Assembly: GCA_035536775.1 (NCBI GenBank)
Contig: DATLNM010000017.1
Span: forward strand, 1 to 64,000
Direction: 5' to 3'
Length of the DNA: 64,000 nucleotides
DNA from: DATLNM01 sp035536775
Lineage (GTDB): Bacteria; Actinomycetota; CADDZG01; WHSQ01
Numbering within the stretch: position 1 is the stretch's first letter; every line of letters starts with the position of its first letter. The notes beneath the pieces are model-generated. The model searched no databases. It was not told the origin of the DNA and saw only the letters and a list, made by a program, of their open reading frames with translations. Below, one piece after another: positions 24,502 to 32,902 of this stretch. The position numbers and the translations under genes are program-made.

Positions 24502-25638
24502 GTGGACTTCGCCCTCCCAGACGAGATCGAGCAGTTCCGTAGCGCGGCGCGCGCGTTCGCCCGCAAGGAGATCGCCCCCCTCGTGGAGGAGGCTGAATCT
24601 TCCGAGCGCACCCCGAGGGAGCTATTCCGGATCGCAGGACGCCAGGGCTTCCTCGGCATCCGTTATCCCGAGGAGGTCGGCGGCGCAGGGGCGAGCGTTC
24701 TCGCCGAGTGCGTCCAGCGAGAAGAGTTCGGCTATGTCTGCTCGGGCCTCGCGTCGGCACTCTCGGTCTCTTCGCACCTCGGGACCTATCCGATCCATGC
24801 GTTCGGCACCCCCGACCAGCAGCAGAGCTATCTTCGAGCCGCGCTCGAGGGGGAGAAGGTCAGCGCGTTCGGTCTGACCGAGCCCGACGCAGGGTCCGAC
24901 GTCCGCTCCATCAAGACGCGTGCTACGCGTACCGGCGGAGGATGGGTCCTCAAAGGCCGCAAGACGTTCATCACGAACGCGCCGATCGCGGACTTCATGA
25001 TCATCGTCGCCTACACCGATCCCGACGCAGGCATCGATGGGATGGCCTTGTTCATCGTCGACCTTCCTGCGAAGGGCGTCGAGATCACACGCATCAAGAA
25101 GATGGGCAACCTCTCCTCCGAGATTGCAGACGTCGCGCTCGAGAACGTCGAGGTCCCCGAGGAGGCATGTCTGGGGGGTGACCGCGGCGCGTTCAAGAAG
25201 GTGATGCAGACGCTCAACGTCGGCCGCGTCATCGTGTCCGGAGGCGCACTCGGGGTCGCTCAAGCGGCGCTCGATGCCGCGGTCGCGTACGCGACCGATC
25301 GCAGCGCGTTCGGGAAGCCCATCGGCAAGTACCAAGGGGTGTCGTTCCCACTCGCGCGGGCGGCCGCCCAGATCGAGGCGGCGCGCCTCGCGGTGCACAA
25401 GGCGGCGTGGCTCTTCGACCAGGGCAAAGACCCCGTCATCGAGACGTCGATGGCCAAGCTCCTCGCAGGAGATGCCGTCGTCGACGTGACCGATAAGGCC
25501 ATCCGGACGTTCGGCGGCTACGGGTACATGCGGGAGTTCCCCATAGAGAGGTTTTACCGGGACGCCCGCTACTTCGCGATCGTCGAGGGCACCCAGGAGA
25601 TCCACCAGCGCGTAATCGCCACCCAGCTCGGCCTGTGA
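24502..25638 (+). CDS. Acyl-CoA dehydrogenase
   Basis: FAD-dependent alpha,beta-dehydrogenation of an acyl-CoA, 378 aa. The three ACAD domains are visible: N-terminal helices, middle strand domain with FGLTEPDAGSD (about 122-132) and KTFITNAP, and C-terminal helices with RSAFGKPIGKYQG (about 265-277), RTFGGYGYMREFPIERFYRDAR and IVEGTQEIHQ (about 363-372), where the catalytic Glu of the short/medium-chain class lies. GTG at 24502 is chosen for the usual FALPDEIEQFR start. Chain-length preference cannot be told. The palindrome just upstream suggests repression of this gene. Confidence 0.93.
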   Translation: MDFALPDEIEQFRSAARAFARKEIAPLVEEAESSERTPRELFRIAGRQGFLGIRYPEEVGGAGASVLAECVQREEFGYVCSGLASALSVSSHLGTYPIHAFGTPDQQQSYLRAALEGEKVSAFGLTEPDAGSDVRSIKTRATRTGGGWVLKGRKTFITNAPIADFMIIVAYTDPDAGIDGMALFIVDLPAKGVEITRIKKMGNLSSEIADVALENVEVPEEACLGGDRGAFKKVMQTLNVGRVIVSGGALGVAQAALDAAVAYATDRSAFGKPIGKYQGVSFPLARAAAQIEAARLAVHKAAWLFDQGKDPVIETSMAKLLAGDAVVDVTDKAIRTFGGYGYMREFPIERFYRDARYFAIVEGTQEIHQRVIATQLGL

Positions 25639-25719
25639 TGCCCGTTCTGGCAAGTTTGCCCAGCCGCGGGCTGGAAATGAACGGAACTTGAACAGCTTCC
25701 CCCTATAGTCCGGAGATAC

Positions 25720-26931
25720 ATGGCTCGCACTGCTGAAGGGCCCGCAGGGCTCATCGAGCAACTCCCCTCCCGGTTCACAACCGAAGCAGGAACGGCCATC
25801 GATGGGCGCTATCGCCTCCACATCGGACGCACCCGACGTGACGTCATCGTCGTGGGCGGCGCGTGCCGCGTCGAGAAAGCCAATGGCGTGCTGCCGGACG
25901 CAGAGATCCGCACCGACCCCGACACCTGGGAGCTGATCGATCAAGGCCGCATCTCGGGAATCGAAGCCTTCGCCGACCGGAGGCTTCACGTGCGAGGGAG
26001 CATCTCGAAGGTCCTCGGGTTCGAGCCGATGTTCGAACGTCCCGCGGCCGGCGGGATGCGGTACACGCTCGAGAAGGCCCGAACGCGGAACTCCACGATC
26101 TCTTACATCGCAGCGGGCCGTGAGGGCGCCCCGCCCCTCATCTTGCTTCACGGCCTAGGCGGAACTAACTCGTCATGGCTGACGGTGCTGCCCGCGCTCG
26201 CCCGCCGCTACCGCGTCCTCGCGATCGATTTCCCGGGCTTCGGTGCCTCATCGAAACCGCTGGGCCGATACACCGCGCCGTGGTTCGCCAAGCATGTCTT
26301 CGCGTTCATGGACGAGCTGGGATACGGGAGCTCGTACGTCGCCGGCAACTCGATGGGGGGCCGCGTCGCTATGGAGATGGCGATGCTCGAGCCCGAACGA
26401 GTACGTGCGATCGCATGTCTGTGCCCCGCTGCCGCGTTCTCGAAGCGACCCGGGCTGCTCCTGGCGAAGCTCGCCCGGCCGGAACTGGGTGTAGTCGCGG
26501 CCCGGCTCCCCCGCTCGCAGCTCATCGAAGGACTCAAGGATCTCTTCGCCGACCCAAGCCGGATCGACCCGGAGTGGTTCGAAGCGGCCATCGATGATTT
26601 CCTCGTGACATGGCGGAGTCCCCGGGCGCGCCTTGCATTCTTCGCGTCGCTCCGCAACATCTACCTCGACGAGCCCGACGGCGATAGCGGCTTCTGGACG
26701 CGCCTCAAGGAGTTGAGCGTCCCCGCGCTCTACCTCTACGGCCACAACGATCGCCTGATCACGTCGCGCTTCGGCCAGCGGGTCCTGAAGACCTTGAGCA
26801 CGGCCACCGTAGAGATGTGGGACGACTGCGGCCATGTGCCGCAGCTCGAGCACCCGATGCGGACCGCCCAACTGCTCGGGCGGTTCTTCTCCGCAACCCC
26901 CGGCGCCATGCCCGACCGCCGCGCGGTTTAG
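25720..26931 (+). CDS. Fusion of SCP2-like sterol-carrier domain and alpha/beta-hydrolase
   Basis: A 403-aa protein. Residues about 20-110 resemble an SCP2-type lipid-binding fold: strands around GRYRLHIGRTRRDVIVVG, then DAEIRTDPDTWELIDQGRI and the loop RLHVRGSISKVLGFEPMF. Residues about 120-395 are an alpha/beta-hydrolase with LLHGLGGTNSSW (about 143), nucleophile elbow GNSMGG (about 209), acid in YGHNDRL and catalytic His in DCGHVPQLEHP (about 370). The lipid-binding half probably presents a hydrophobic ester or thioester to the hydrolase; that is inference. It follows the acyl-CoA dehydrogenase by 81 bp, where a small hairpin (25660-25674) and a TATAGT -10-like box (25704-25709) occur. Confidence 0.8.
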   Translation: MARTAEGPAGLIEQLPSRFTTEAGTAIDGRYRLHIGRTRRDVIVVGGACRVEKANGVLPDAEIRTDPDTWELIDQGRISGIEAFADRRLHVRGSISKVLGFEPMFERPAAGGMRYTLEKARTRNSTISYIAAGREGAPPLILLHGLGGTNSSWLTVLPALARRYRVLAIDFPGFGASSKPLGRYTAPWFAKHVFAFMDELGYGSSYVAGNSMGGRVAMEMAMLEPERVRAIACLCPAAAFSKRPGLLLAKLARPELGVVAARLPRSQLIEGLKDLFADPSRIDPEWFEAAIDDFLVTWRSPRARLAFFASLRNIYLDEPDGDSGFWTRLKELSVPALYLYGHNDRLITSRFGQRVLKTLSTATVEMWDDCGHVPQLEHPMRTAQLLGRFFSATPGAMPDRRAV

Positions 26932-26992
26932 CAGGAGTCCTCGCCGGGCGCGCCTAACATCGGACGAACCGGCGGCGAGGAGAGGGCACCGA

Positions 26993-28597
26993 ATGCGAAG
27001 GGCTGTTACGACGATCGCGTTGCTAGCCGTCGCGCTGTCTGCGATCGCGGCGCCGCCGTCGGCCGCTCAAGGTAGCTACACCGCCTCGGAGCACTTCTTT
27101 CCCTCAGCGGATGGCACGATGCTTCATGCCGACGTCTTCATGCCCGATGGGGTCGAGCGGGCACCCGTCATCCTTCTTGTAACCCCGTACCGCCTCCTCG
27201 CGGCCCCCACCGGAAACCCAGGATTGGCTTATCCGAGCGAGTTCCAGCGCTTCCTCCTGGAGGGGTATGCGATCCACCAGGTAAGCCTGCGCGGGTACGG
27301 CGAGAGCGACGGCTGCGGGGACTTCGGCGGCGTCGGTGAACAGGCCGACGCAGTCGCGGCGGTCGAATGGTCGGCCGCCCAGGAGTGGTCGACCGGCAAG
27401 GTCGGCATGTGGGGCATCAGCTACGACGGATGGACCCAGGTCATGGCGATGGCGAACGGCGCGAAGGGACTGAGTGCGGCAGTGGTTTCGTCTCCTTTGA
27501 TCAGCCTCTACCGCGGCCTCTACATGGATGGCGTCCACTACGGAGGGGGCTGGCACTCGACACCCGCGTCGTATGCGGCGATCGACCTAGCGTCGGTAGG
27601 AAAGCCCACGCCCAATGATCCCGGGTGCTACGCCGCCAATACCGTAGAAACCAACGGAGACGATCCCACGGCGGCCTACTGGCGCGAGCGCAACCTCATC
27701 CCAAAGGCCAAGGACATCAAGGTCCCGATCTTCTGGACGCATGGGTTCTTAGACGCCAACACGAAGCCGGACAACTTCCTCCCCGTCTACTCCAAGCTCC
27801 GAGGACCTCTCTACGCATGGTTCGGCCAGTTCTCGCATCAATTGCCAAGCCCGGCCGTGGGGCGTCAAGGATTCGTCGAAGAAGCGATCGCGTTCTACGA
27901 CCACTTCCTCAAGGGCGAGCGCGCTGCGACCAAAGGGATGCACCCGGTAACCGTGCAGGACGGGGCGGGACGCTGGCGCGCGGAGGAGCAATGGCCGCCA
28001 TCTGACGCCAAGCCGGTGGCGCTACAGCTCAACGAGGGCTCGTTCGAGGACATGACGGGCAACGATGCGAATGAAACCGGCACGGCCACCAATGGGATCT
28101 GGACGTTCACCCAGCGCCTTCCCTATGACGTCCACATCGCCGGCATTCCGAAGCTCGACCTCGACGTCGACGTGACGCGAGGCGGGGCGTACCTCATCGC
28201 GTTGATGTATGACGTCGCGCCCGACGGCCGCGCCCGTCTCATCACGCGCGGCGCGCATCAGTTCAGGGGAGAAGGGCTTCTCGCTCCCGCAGCCGGACGC
28301 GCCGAGTTCGAGATGTATCCGGAGGATTGGCCGCTGCCAAAGGGCCACCGGCTGGGCTTGTTCCTGTCTGCCTCAGACGAGACGTGGTTCGACCCCGGTC
28401 ACACCCTCGGTACCGTCACGATCACCTCAGGCAAGCTGAAGGTGCCGTTCCTGCGCTACGAGCGAGATCGCTTCCTCGAGGGAGCGCCGTCACAAGAGGT
28501 CGCGCACTGGTACGAGACGACCGTCGCGGACGACCTCGTCCGCTCTGCAGAACGTAGGGGGAAGCTCCCACCTCGACTCCGGAAGCGAGGTTCCTGA
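26993..28597 (+). CDS. Secreted CocE/NonD-family hydrolase
   Basis: A 534-aa paralogue of the hydrolase at 19615. The signal peptide covers about 1-25 (ending PSAAQG). The nucleophile elbow is WGISYDGW (about 141-148). The oxyanion segment VTPYR and SLRGYGESDG precede it. The C-terminal jelly-roll domain (about 350-520) contains LDLDVDVTRGGAYLIALMYDVAPDG. Start ATG at 26993 with GGAGAGG upstream. Its product is probably an exported esterase or amidase; the substrate is unknown. Confidence 0.87.
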   Translation: MRRAVTTIALLAVALSAIAAPPSAAQGSYTASEHFFPSADGTMLHADVFMPDGVERAPVILLVTPYRLLAAPTGNPGLAYPSEFQRFLLEGYAIHQVSLRGYGESDGCGDFGGVGEQADAVAAVEWSAAQEWSTGKVGMWGISYDGWTQVMAMANGAKGLSAAVVSSPLISLYRGLYMDGVHYGGGWHSTPASYAAIDLASVGKPTPNDPGCYAANTVETNGDDPTAAYWRERNLIPKAKDIKVPIFWTHGFLDANTKPDNFLPVYSKLRGPLYAWFGQFSHQLPSPAVGRQGFVEEAIAFYDHFLKGERAATKGMHPVTVQDGAGRWRAEEQWPPSDAKPVALQLNEGSFEDMTGNDANETGTATNGIWTFTQRLPYDVHIAGIPKLDLDVDVTRGGAYLIALMYDVAPDGRARLITRGAHQFRGEGLLAPAAGRAEFEMYPEDWPLPKGHRLGLFLSASDETWFDPGHTLGTVTITSGKLKVPFLRYERDRFLEGAPSQEVAHWYETTVADDLVRSAERRGKLPPRLRKRGS

Positions 28598-28670
28598 GCC
28601 TCGGTCTGGTTGATTCTCCCAGTTTCCCGTGGGACGATTCGGTCCAAAGCGGGGTGGGGGACACGGCGAC

Positions 28671-30023
28671 ATGGCGGATATCGCAACGATCGAAGAGCTG
28701 TCTCGGCTACTAGGCCGCGCCGCGTTCGGAGCGACCCCGGCGGACCTGCAACGACTTGCAACGACTACCTATGAGGACGCGGTCGGCTCGCTCGTCGACG
28801 TCCCCGATCCGCGCAGCCGCGGACCGATGTTCGACGATGCCCGACGAGTCGCTACCGAAGCAGCGCTTAGCGCCGCACTAGGATTGATCGACCCCAGCGA
28901 AGCACAGCTGTGGTGGCTCGAGCGGATGCGCACGACGCCCTATCCCCTCGAAGAGCGCATGACGTTGTTCCTGCACAACTATTTCGCCACCTCGGTCACC
29001 GAGATCGTGAATCCGGGATACCTCCTGAAACAGAACCAGCTCCTTCGGACTCATTCATTGGGCAGCTTCCGCGACCTATGCATCGACATCACGATCGATC
29101 CGGCGATGCTGTACTGGCTGAACGGCTTCGAAAGCAGCGTCGGCGCCGTCAATGAGAACTACGCACGCGAGTTCTTCGAGCTCTTCTCGCTTGGTGTACT
29201 TCCGCAGGTCTATACCGAGAACGATGTCAGAGAGGCCGCGCGCGTGCTCACCGGATGGACCGTGGATTTCCACGGTCAGTCGGCAACGTTCATCCCGGAG
29301 CTGCACGACCCAGAAACCAAGACGGTGTTAGGGAGGACGATCACCAACAAGGGCGCGCAGGAATACGTCGACCTGGTGAATCTCGCGCTCGCTCAAGACA
29401 TCGCGCCGCTGCATCTGGCCTACAAGCTCGTCATGAATTTCGCCTATGTGCCTGAGACGACGAACCTCATCGCGCATCCGGATCCCTTGGTCGACAAGGT
29501 CGCGGCTACGTTGCGCGCGACGGACTGGAACCTGCGCGAAGCGATTCGGACGCTCTTGCTGGCCGACGAGTTCCGGCACGCCAACCTGGCACGCGGGCAC
29601 CAGGTGATCCGCCAGCCGATCGAGCTCGTGGTCCACGCGTGCAAGGTCCTGAACCTGGGCGTCGGCGACGGAACGATCCTTTCGATGCTCGCGCGGATGA
29701 ATCAGAAACCGTTCCAGCCGCCGAACGTTGGCGGATGGCCGCCGGGCCGAAGCTGGTTGTCGTCGGCAACGACGCTTGCTCGTTACGACTGGGGTGTCAC
29801 GGTCTTCAACCTGTGGCTCAACTCGTTCCCCAACTTCTCGGCCGTCCCCGCCCCGGAGGACCTCGACGGCTGGGTGCTGTTCATGGGCCTCAGCTCGATC
29901 TCGGACAACACCCGCGCCGCCCTGACCGACTATCTGGCGGCCCGGGAGACCGCAGATCCGCAGGAGCTCCAGGCGGGAATCTTCTCCCTGCTGCTGTCCA
30001 GCCCGGAATGGGAGGTCATCTGA
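28671..30023 (+). CDS. DUF1800-family protein
   Basis: A 450-aa protein of the family that is almost always encoded next to DUF1501 proteins and has no settled function. It shows the characteristic LLGRAAFGATPADLQ (about 12-26), ERMTLFLHNYFATS (about 99), NENYAREFFELFSLG (about 160) and WPPGRSWLS. No signal peptide is obvious. ATG at 28671 is chosen. The stop overlaps the next start (TGATG), so it is coupled with the DUF1501 gene. Confidence 0.85.
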   Translation: MADIATIEELSRLLGRAAFGATPADLQRLATTTYEDAVGSLVDVPDPRSRGPMFDDARRVATEAALSAALGLIDPSEAQLWWLERMRTTPYPLEERMTLFLHNYFATSVTEIVNPGYLLKQNQLLRTHSLGSFRDLCIDITIDPAMLYWLNGFESSVGAVNENYAREFFELFSLGVLPQVYTENDVREAARVLTGWTVDFHGQSATFIPELHDPETKTVLGRTITNKGAQEYVDLVNLALAQDIAPLHLAYKLVMNFAYVPETTNLIAHPDPLVDKVAATLRATDWNLREAIRTLLLADEFRHANLARGHQVIRQPIELVVHACKVLNLGVGDGTILSMLARMNQKPFQPPNVGGWPPGRSWLSSATTLARYDWGVTVFNLWLNSFPNFSAVPAPEDLDGWVLFMGLSSISDNTRAALTDYLAARETADPQELQAGIFSLLLSSPEWEVI

Positions 30024-31324
30024 TGGGGATCAACCGGCGCGACTTCCTGGCTGGAAGCGGAGCCCTTGCGGGGGCTCACCTGCTCGCGCCCGTGGTGTTC
30101 CGGGCGGGCGCGGCTTTCGCGCAGGAAGGTCCCGACCCGTCGACGCGCGACCGCAGACGGCTCCTCGTGATCTTCCAGCACGGCGGCAACGACGGACTGA
30201 ACACGGTCGTGCCGATGGACGACGTTCCGGGCGCGCCGAGGTACTCCGTTTACCGAAAGGTCCGACCGAGCATCGCCTACTTACCCGAGGATGTCCTCGC
30301 TCTCGACCGTGCCGGCGATGCAGACCACAAGCTCGGGCTCAATCCGAAGCTCCAGACGCTGCACGACTTCTACAAGAACGATCGTGTAGCCATCATCCAG
30401 GGCGTCGACTATCCCGATCATTCCTATTCACATTTCGATTCGGCCGACATCTGGGAGTCGGGTCAGCCCGATATCTCCATCGACTCAGGCTGGCTCGGAC
30501 GCCACCTAGACCGCGCAGGGATCGGCGAGGGAGAGATGCGTGGAGTCGGTATCGGATATGAGCTGCCGCTGAGCTTGCGCGGGCGGGTCGCTCAAGGCGA
30601 CGAGATCACGTCGCTTCCGGTCGACTTCGCCGACGGGCGGAGTCGCGCCGCGGGTGCGAGGCATCGGGCACTGTCGCGTTACGGCAACCACCCTCCGACC
30701 GAGCCCCTGCGCCGCTTCGCCGGTCAACAGGCGAGCAACACGGTTCGCATCGTGAACAACCTGCATGCCGAGAAACCTCCACCGGTAACCAATAACTCAC
30801 TCGCAGACGCCTTACTCACGGCACGAACACTGCTGACGGGCAACTACGGTGTTGAGTGCGCGTTCGTGCTCCAGCCCGGCTACGACACCCATGCGGGCCA
30901 GGTTCCGCTTCATGAGGAGCTCCTCACCCAGCTGGACCGCGGGCTCGAAGCGATGTTCTTCGGGACCATGGCGGGCACCGACCTCGGTGTGGGGCCGATG
31001 GATCCCCATCTCGCGTCGCGCCTTCTGGTGATGACGACGAGCGAGTTCGGGCGTCGGATCGGTGAAGCGGGCAGCGCAGGCGTCGCGGGAACCGATCACG
31101 GCGCCGCGGCGCCGGTGTTCTTGATAGGCCCATCGGGCGGGGCCCTGACACCTGGGCTGCATGGTGATCATCCCGATCTCGGGACCCCGGCAGCGCCGGC
31201 CGACAACCTGATGCTCACGATGGACCTCAGGCGCGTCTACCAAACACTTCTGCAGGACTGGTTCGAGGATCCGGACCCGGGCTACGGACGAAAGATGCAA
31301 CCGATCGCCGGGATCTTCGCCTGA
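30023..31324 (+). CDS. DUF1501-family Tat-exported protein
   Basis: A 433-aa protein with a Tat signal (NRRDFL at 4-9, hydrophobic segment, AFA-QEG). The fold is sulfatase/alkaline-phosphatase-like. HGGNDGLNTVVP (about 53), SHFDSADIWESG (about 138), YDTHAGQV (about 290) and TSEFGRR (about 338) are family landmarks, with candidate metal ligands among the D/H residues. It is coupled at both ends to DUF1800 and a cupredoxin gene. The substrate is unknown; the pair is often supposed to act on polymers or carbohydrates outside the cell. Confidence 0.87.
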   Translation: MGINRRDFLAGSGALAGAHLLAPVVFRAGAAFAQEGPDPSTRDRRRLLVIFQHGGNDGLNTVVPMDDVPGAPRYSVYRKVRPSIAYLPEDVLALDRAGDADHKLGLNPKLQTLHDFYKNDRVAIIQGVDYPDHSYSHFDSADIWESGQPDISIDSGWLGRHLDRAGIGEGEMRGVGIGYELPLSLRGRVAQGDEITSLPVDFADGRSRAAGARHRALSRYGNHPPTEPLRRFAGQQASNTVRIVNNLHAEKPPPVTNNSLADALLTARTLLTGNYGVECAFVLQPGYDTHAGQVPLHEELLTQLDRGLEAMFFGTMAGTDLGVGPMDPHLASRLLVMTTSEFGRRIGEAGSAGVAGTDHGAAAPVFLIGPSGGALTPGLHGDHPDLGTPAAPADNLMLTMDLRRVYQTLLQDWFEDPDPGYGRKMQPIAGIFA

Positions 31325-31674
31325 TGACTCGAGTGCTCGCCCTCGGCCTCATCGGAACGATCGCGGCAAGCATCGGCGTGGTCCCTGCGCGCGCAGCGGA
31401 CGGGATCGTCCTCGCTGGAAGCGGCCTCTTCCTCCCCAACAGACTCGACCTCGAACAGGGGTCCACCCTCACTCTGGTCAACGTAGACGCGGCCGAGCAC
31501 AACATCACTTCGACACGTACCGGTCGCGACGGAGAGCCCAGGTTCTCGAGCGACACGCTCGGCCCCGGCGAGATTGGGACCGTCGACGGAGTCAGCAAAC
31601 TTAAGCCCGGCGCGTATGCGTTCTTCTGCACCCTGCACGAGTACCAGCGCGGGTTACTGCTGATCGCCGGCTAG
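31324..31674 (+). CDS. Secreted cupredoxin with Gln at the axial copper position
   Basis: A 116-aa exported single-domain cupredoxin, signal about 1-24 (ARA-ADG). Copper ligands H59 (AEHNIT), C102 and H105 (FFCTLHEYQ) are clear. In amicyanin/plastocyanin-like proteins the fourth ligand is the Met three residues after the second His; here it is Q108. Stellacyanin-type sites use Gln there and have a low redox potential. It is third in the DUF1800-DUF1501 operon, with a TGATG junction. Confidence 0.8.
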   Translation: MTRVLALGLIGTIAASIGVVPARAADGIVLAGSGLFLPNRLDLEQGSTLTLVNVDAAEHNITSTRTGRDGEPRFSSDTLGPGEIGTVDGVSKLKPGAYAFFCTLHEYQRGLLLIAG

Positions 31675-31689
31675 GGCCGGCGAAGGACA

Positions 31690-32793
31690 TCAGTCCAGGA
31701 GGGTCTTTGCCAACTCGGCTCGGTGCATCGCGCTCGAGCCTTCGAACGCTTCGATCCACTGTGCGCGCTTGTAGTAGCGGTGAAGGATGTGCTCGTAGGT
31801 GAAGCCGATACCGCCGTGGACCTGGATCGCGCGCTCACACGCCAGGACGGCTGACGGTCCAGCCGCGGCCTTCGCGGCAGACGCGGCGCCTATGGCCGAC
31901 TCGTCGTTCTCCGCGACCGCCCACGCCGCCCAGTAGCCCGTCGAGCGCGCCAGCTCGGTATCCATGTACATGTTCGCGACCTGGTGCGACACAGCCTGGT
32001 ACGTCCCGATCGGCTTTCCGAACTGCTGGCGCTCGCTCACGTACGCCTTGGCCAGATCGAGCACACGCTGTGAGATCCCCGTCGCCTCGACGGCCAGCGC
32101 AGTGAGGGCACGCAGCCGCACCGATCCGATGACCTCAGCAGCTTCGCCGGGCTCGACGAGCAATTCGGCCGGCGCTCCATTCAATGACAGGCGGCCCATG
32201 CGGCGCGTCCCATCCAGGCCCAACAGCTCCGTCTTGGTGATGCCGTCGCCGTCTGCGCGCACCAGCCACAGTCCGACACCTCCGGATCCCTGCGCGGCCA
32301 CGACGATGAGGTCGGCAGCTCCGAGGTCGGTCACGAGATCCTTCTCGCCGGTGAGGGTCCATTCGCCGTCGGATCCCTCGGCCTTGGTCGCGAGATCGCG
32401 GATGTCCTTCAGATCCGTTGGCCCGCCGGCCTCGGCCCACGCGAACGTCGCCGTTGCCCGTCCTTCGATCACGTCCGACGCGGCATCGCTGCGGCCGGCA
32501 AGTACGGGAAGCGCAAGCGCGACCGTCGAGAAGAAGGGGCCGGGGAAGAGCGCGTAGCCCATCTCCTCGAAGAGGACCGCGTCCTCGATGAAACCCATTC
32601 CCGCGCCGCCTGCGTCTTCGGCGACCGAGAGTCCCAGCCATCCTAATTCGGCGATCTGAGGCCACAACGCGCGGTCCCATCCCGCATCGGATTCGGCGAG
32701 CTCCGCGACGGTATCCGACGGCACCTTGCTGGCGAGGAAGCCGCGCGCGCCGTCGCGAAGCATCTGCTGCTCTTCAGAGAAGGCAAAGTCCAT
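31690..32793 (-). CDS. Acyl-CoA dehydrogenase, shorter partner
   Basis: A 367-aa ACAD-family protein. N-terminal DFAFSEEQQMLRDGAR, C-terminal RQQFGKPIGTYQAVSHQVA (about 250) and VHGGIGFTYEHILHRYYKRAQW are typical. The middle domain is divergent: the usual TEPxAGSD FAD/substrate loop is not recognisable (AWAEAGGPTDLKDI instead). Adjacent paired ACADs in actinobacterial steroid catabolism form alpha2beta2 enzymes with one degenerate partner, so this may be the partner of 32903-34084. ATG at 32793 with GGAGG upstream. The palindrome/hairpin module lies immediately 5'. Confidence 0.88.
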   Translation of the reverse strand: MDFAFSEEQQMLRDGARGFLASKVPSDTVAELAESDAGWDRALWPQIAELGWLGLSVAEDAGGAGMGFIEDAVLFEEMGYALFPGPFFSTVALALPVLAGRSDAASDVIEGRATATFAWAEAGGPTDLKDIRDLATKAEGSDGEWTLTGEKDLVTDLGAADLIVVAAQGSGGVGLWLVRADGDGITKTELLGLDGTRRMGRLSLNGAPAELLVEPGEAAEVIGSVRLRALTALAVEATGISQRVLDLAKAYVSERQQFGKPIGTYQAVSHQVANMYMDTELARSTGYWAAWAVAENDESAIGAASAAKAAAGPSAVLACERAIQVHGGIGFTYEHILHRYYKRAQWIEAFEGSSAMHRAELAKTLLD

Positions 32794-32834
32794 TTCTATT
32801 GTCCTCCCGCTCGGGCCTTCCGGCCCTCACTCAT

Positions 32835-32896
32835 CCGGCTCGCTGCCTCCGGCAGCCTGCCGGCGGACACTGCAGCGCGATTGTCGAGACAATCGC
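32835..32896. promoter_or_regulatory. Hairpin plus perfect palindrome module, copy 2
   Basis: A nested hairpin, CCGGC-tc-GCTGCC-tcc-GGCAGC-ct-GCCGG (about 32835-32864), and the palindrome GCGATTGTC-GA-GACAATCGC (32877-32896), 83 nt upstream of the 31690-32793 gene start. It is nearly identical in palindrome and matching in layout to 24439-24484, where the distance to ygfZ is the same. It lies in the 109-bp gap between the two acyl-CoA dehydrogenase genes. Confidence 0.6.
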
Positions 32897-32902
32897 TTGT
32901 TG

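Noticed and set aside
25660..25674. CCAGCC-GCG-GGCTGG hairpin after the acyl-CoA dehydrogenase
   Set aside because: A 6-bp stem with no T-run; too weak to list as a terminator in such GC-rich DNA.
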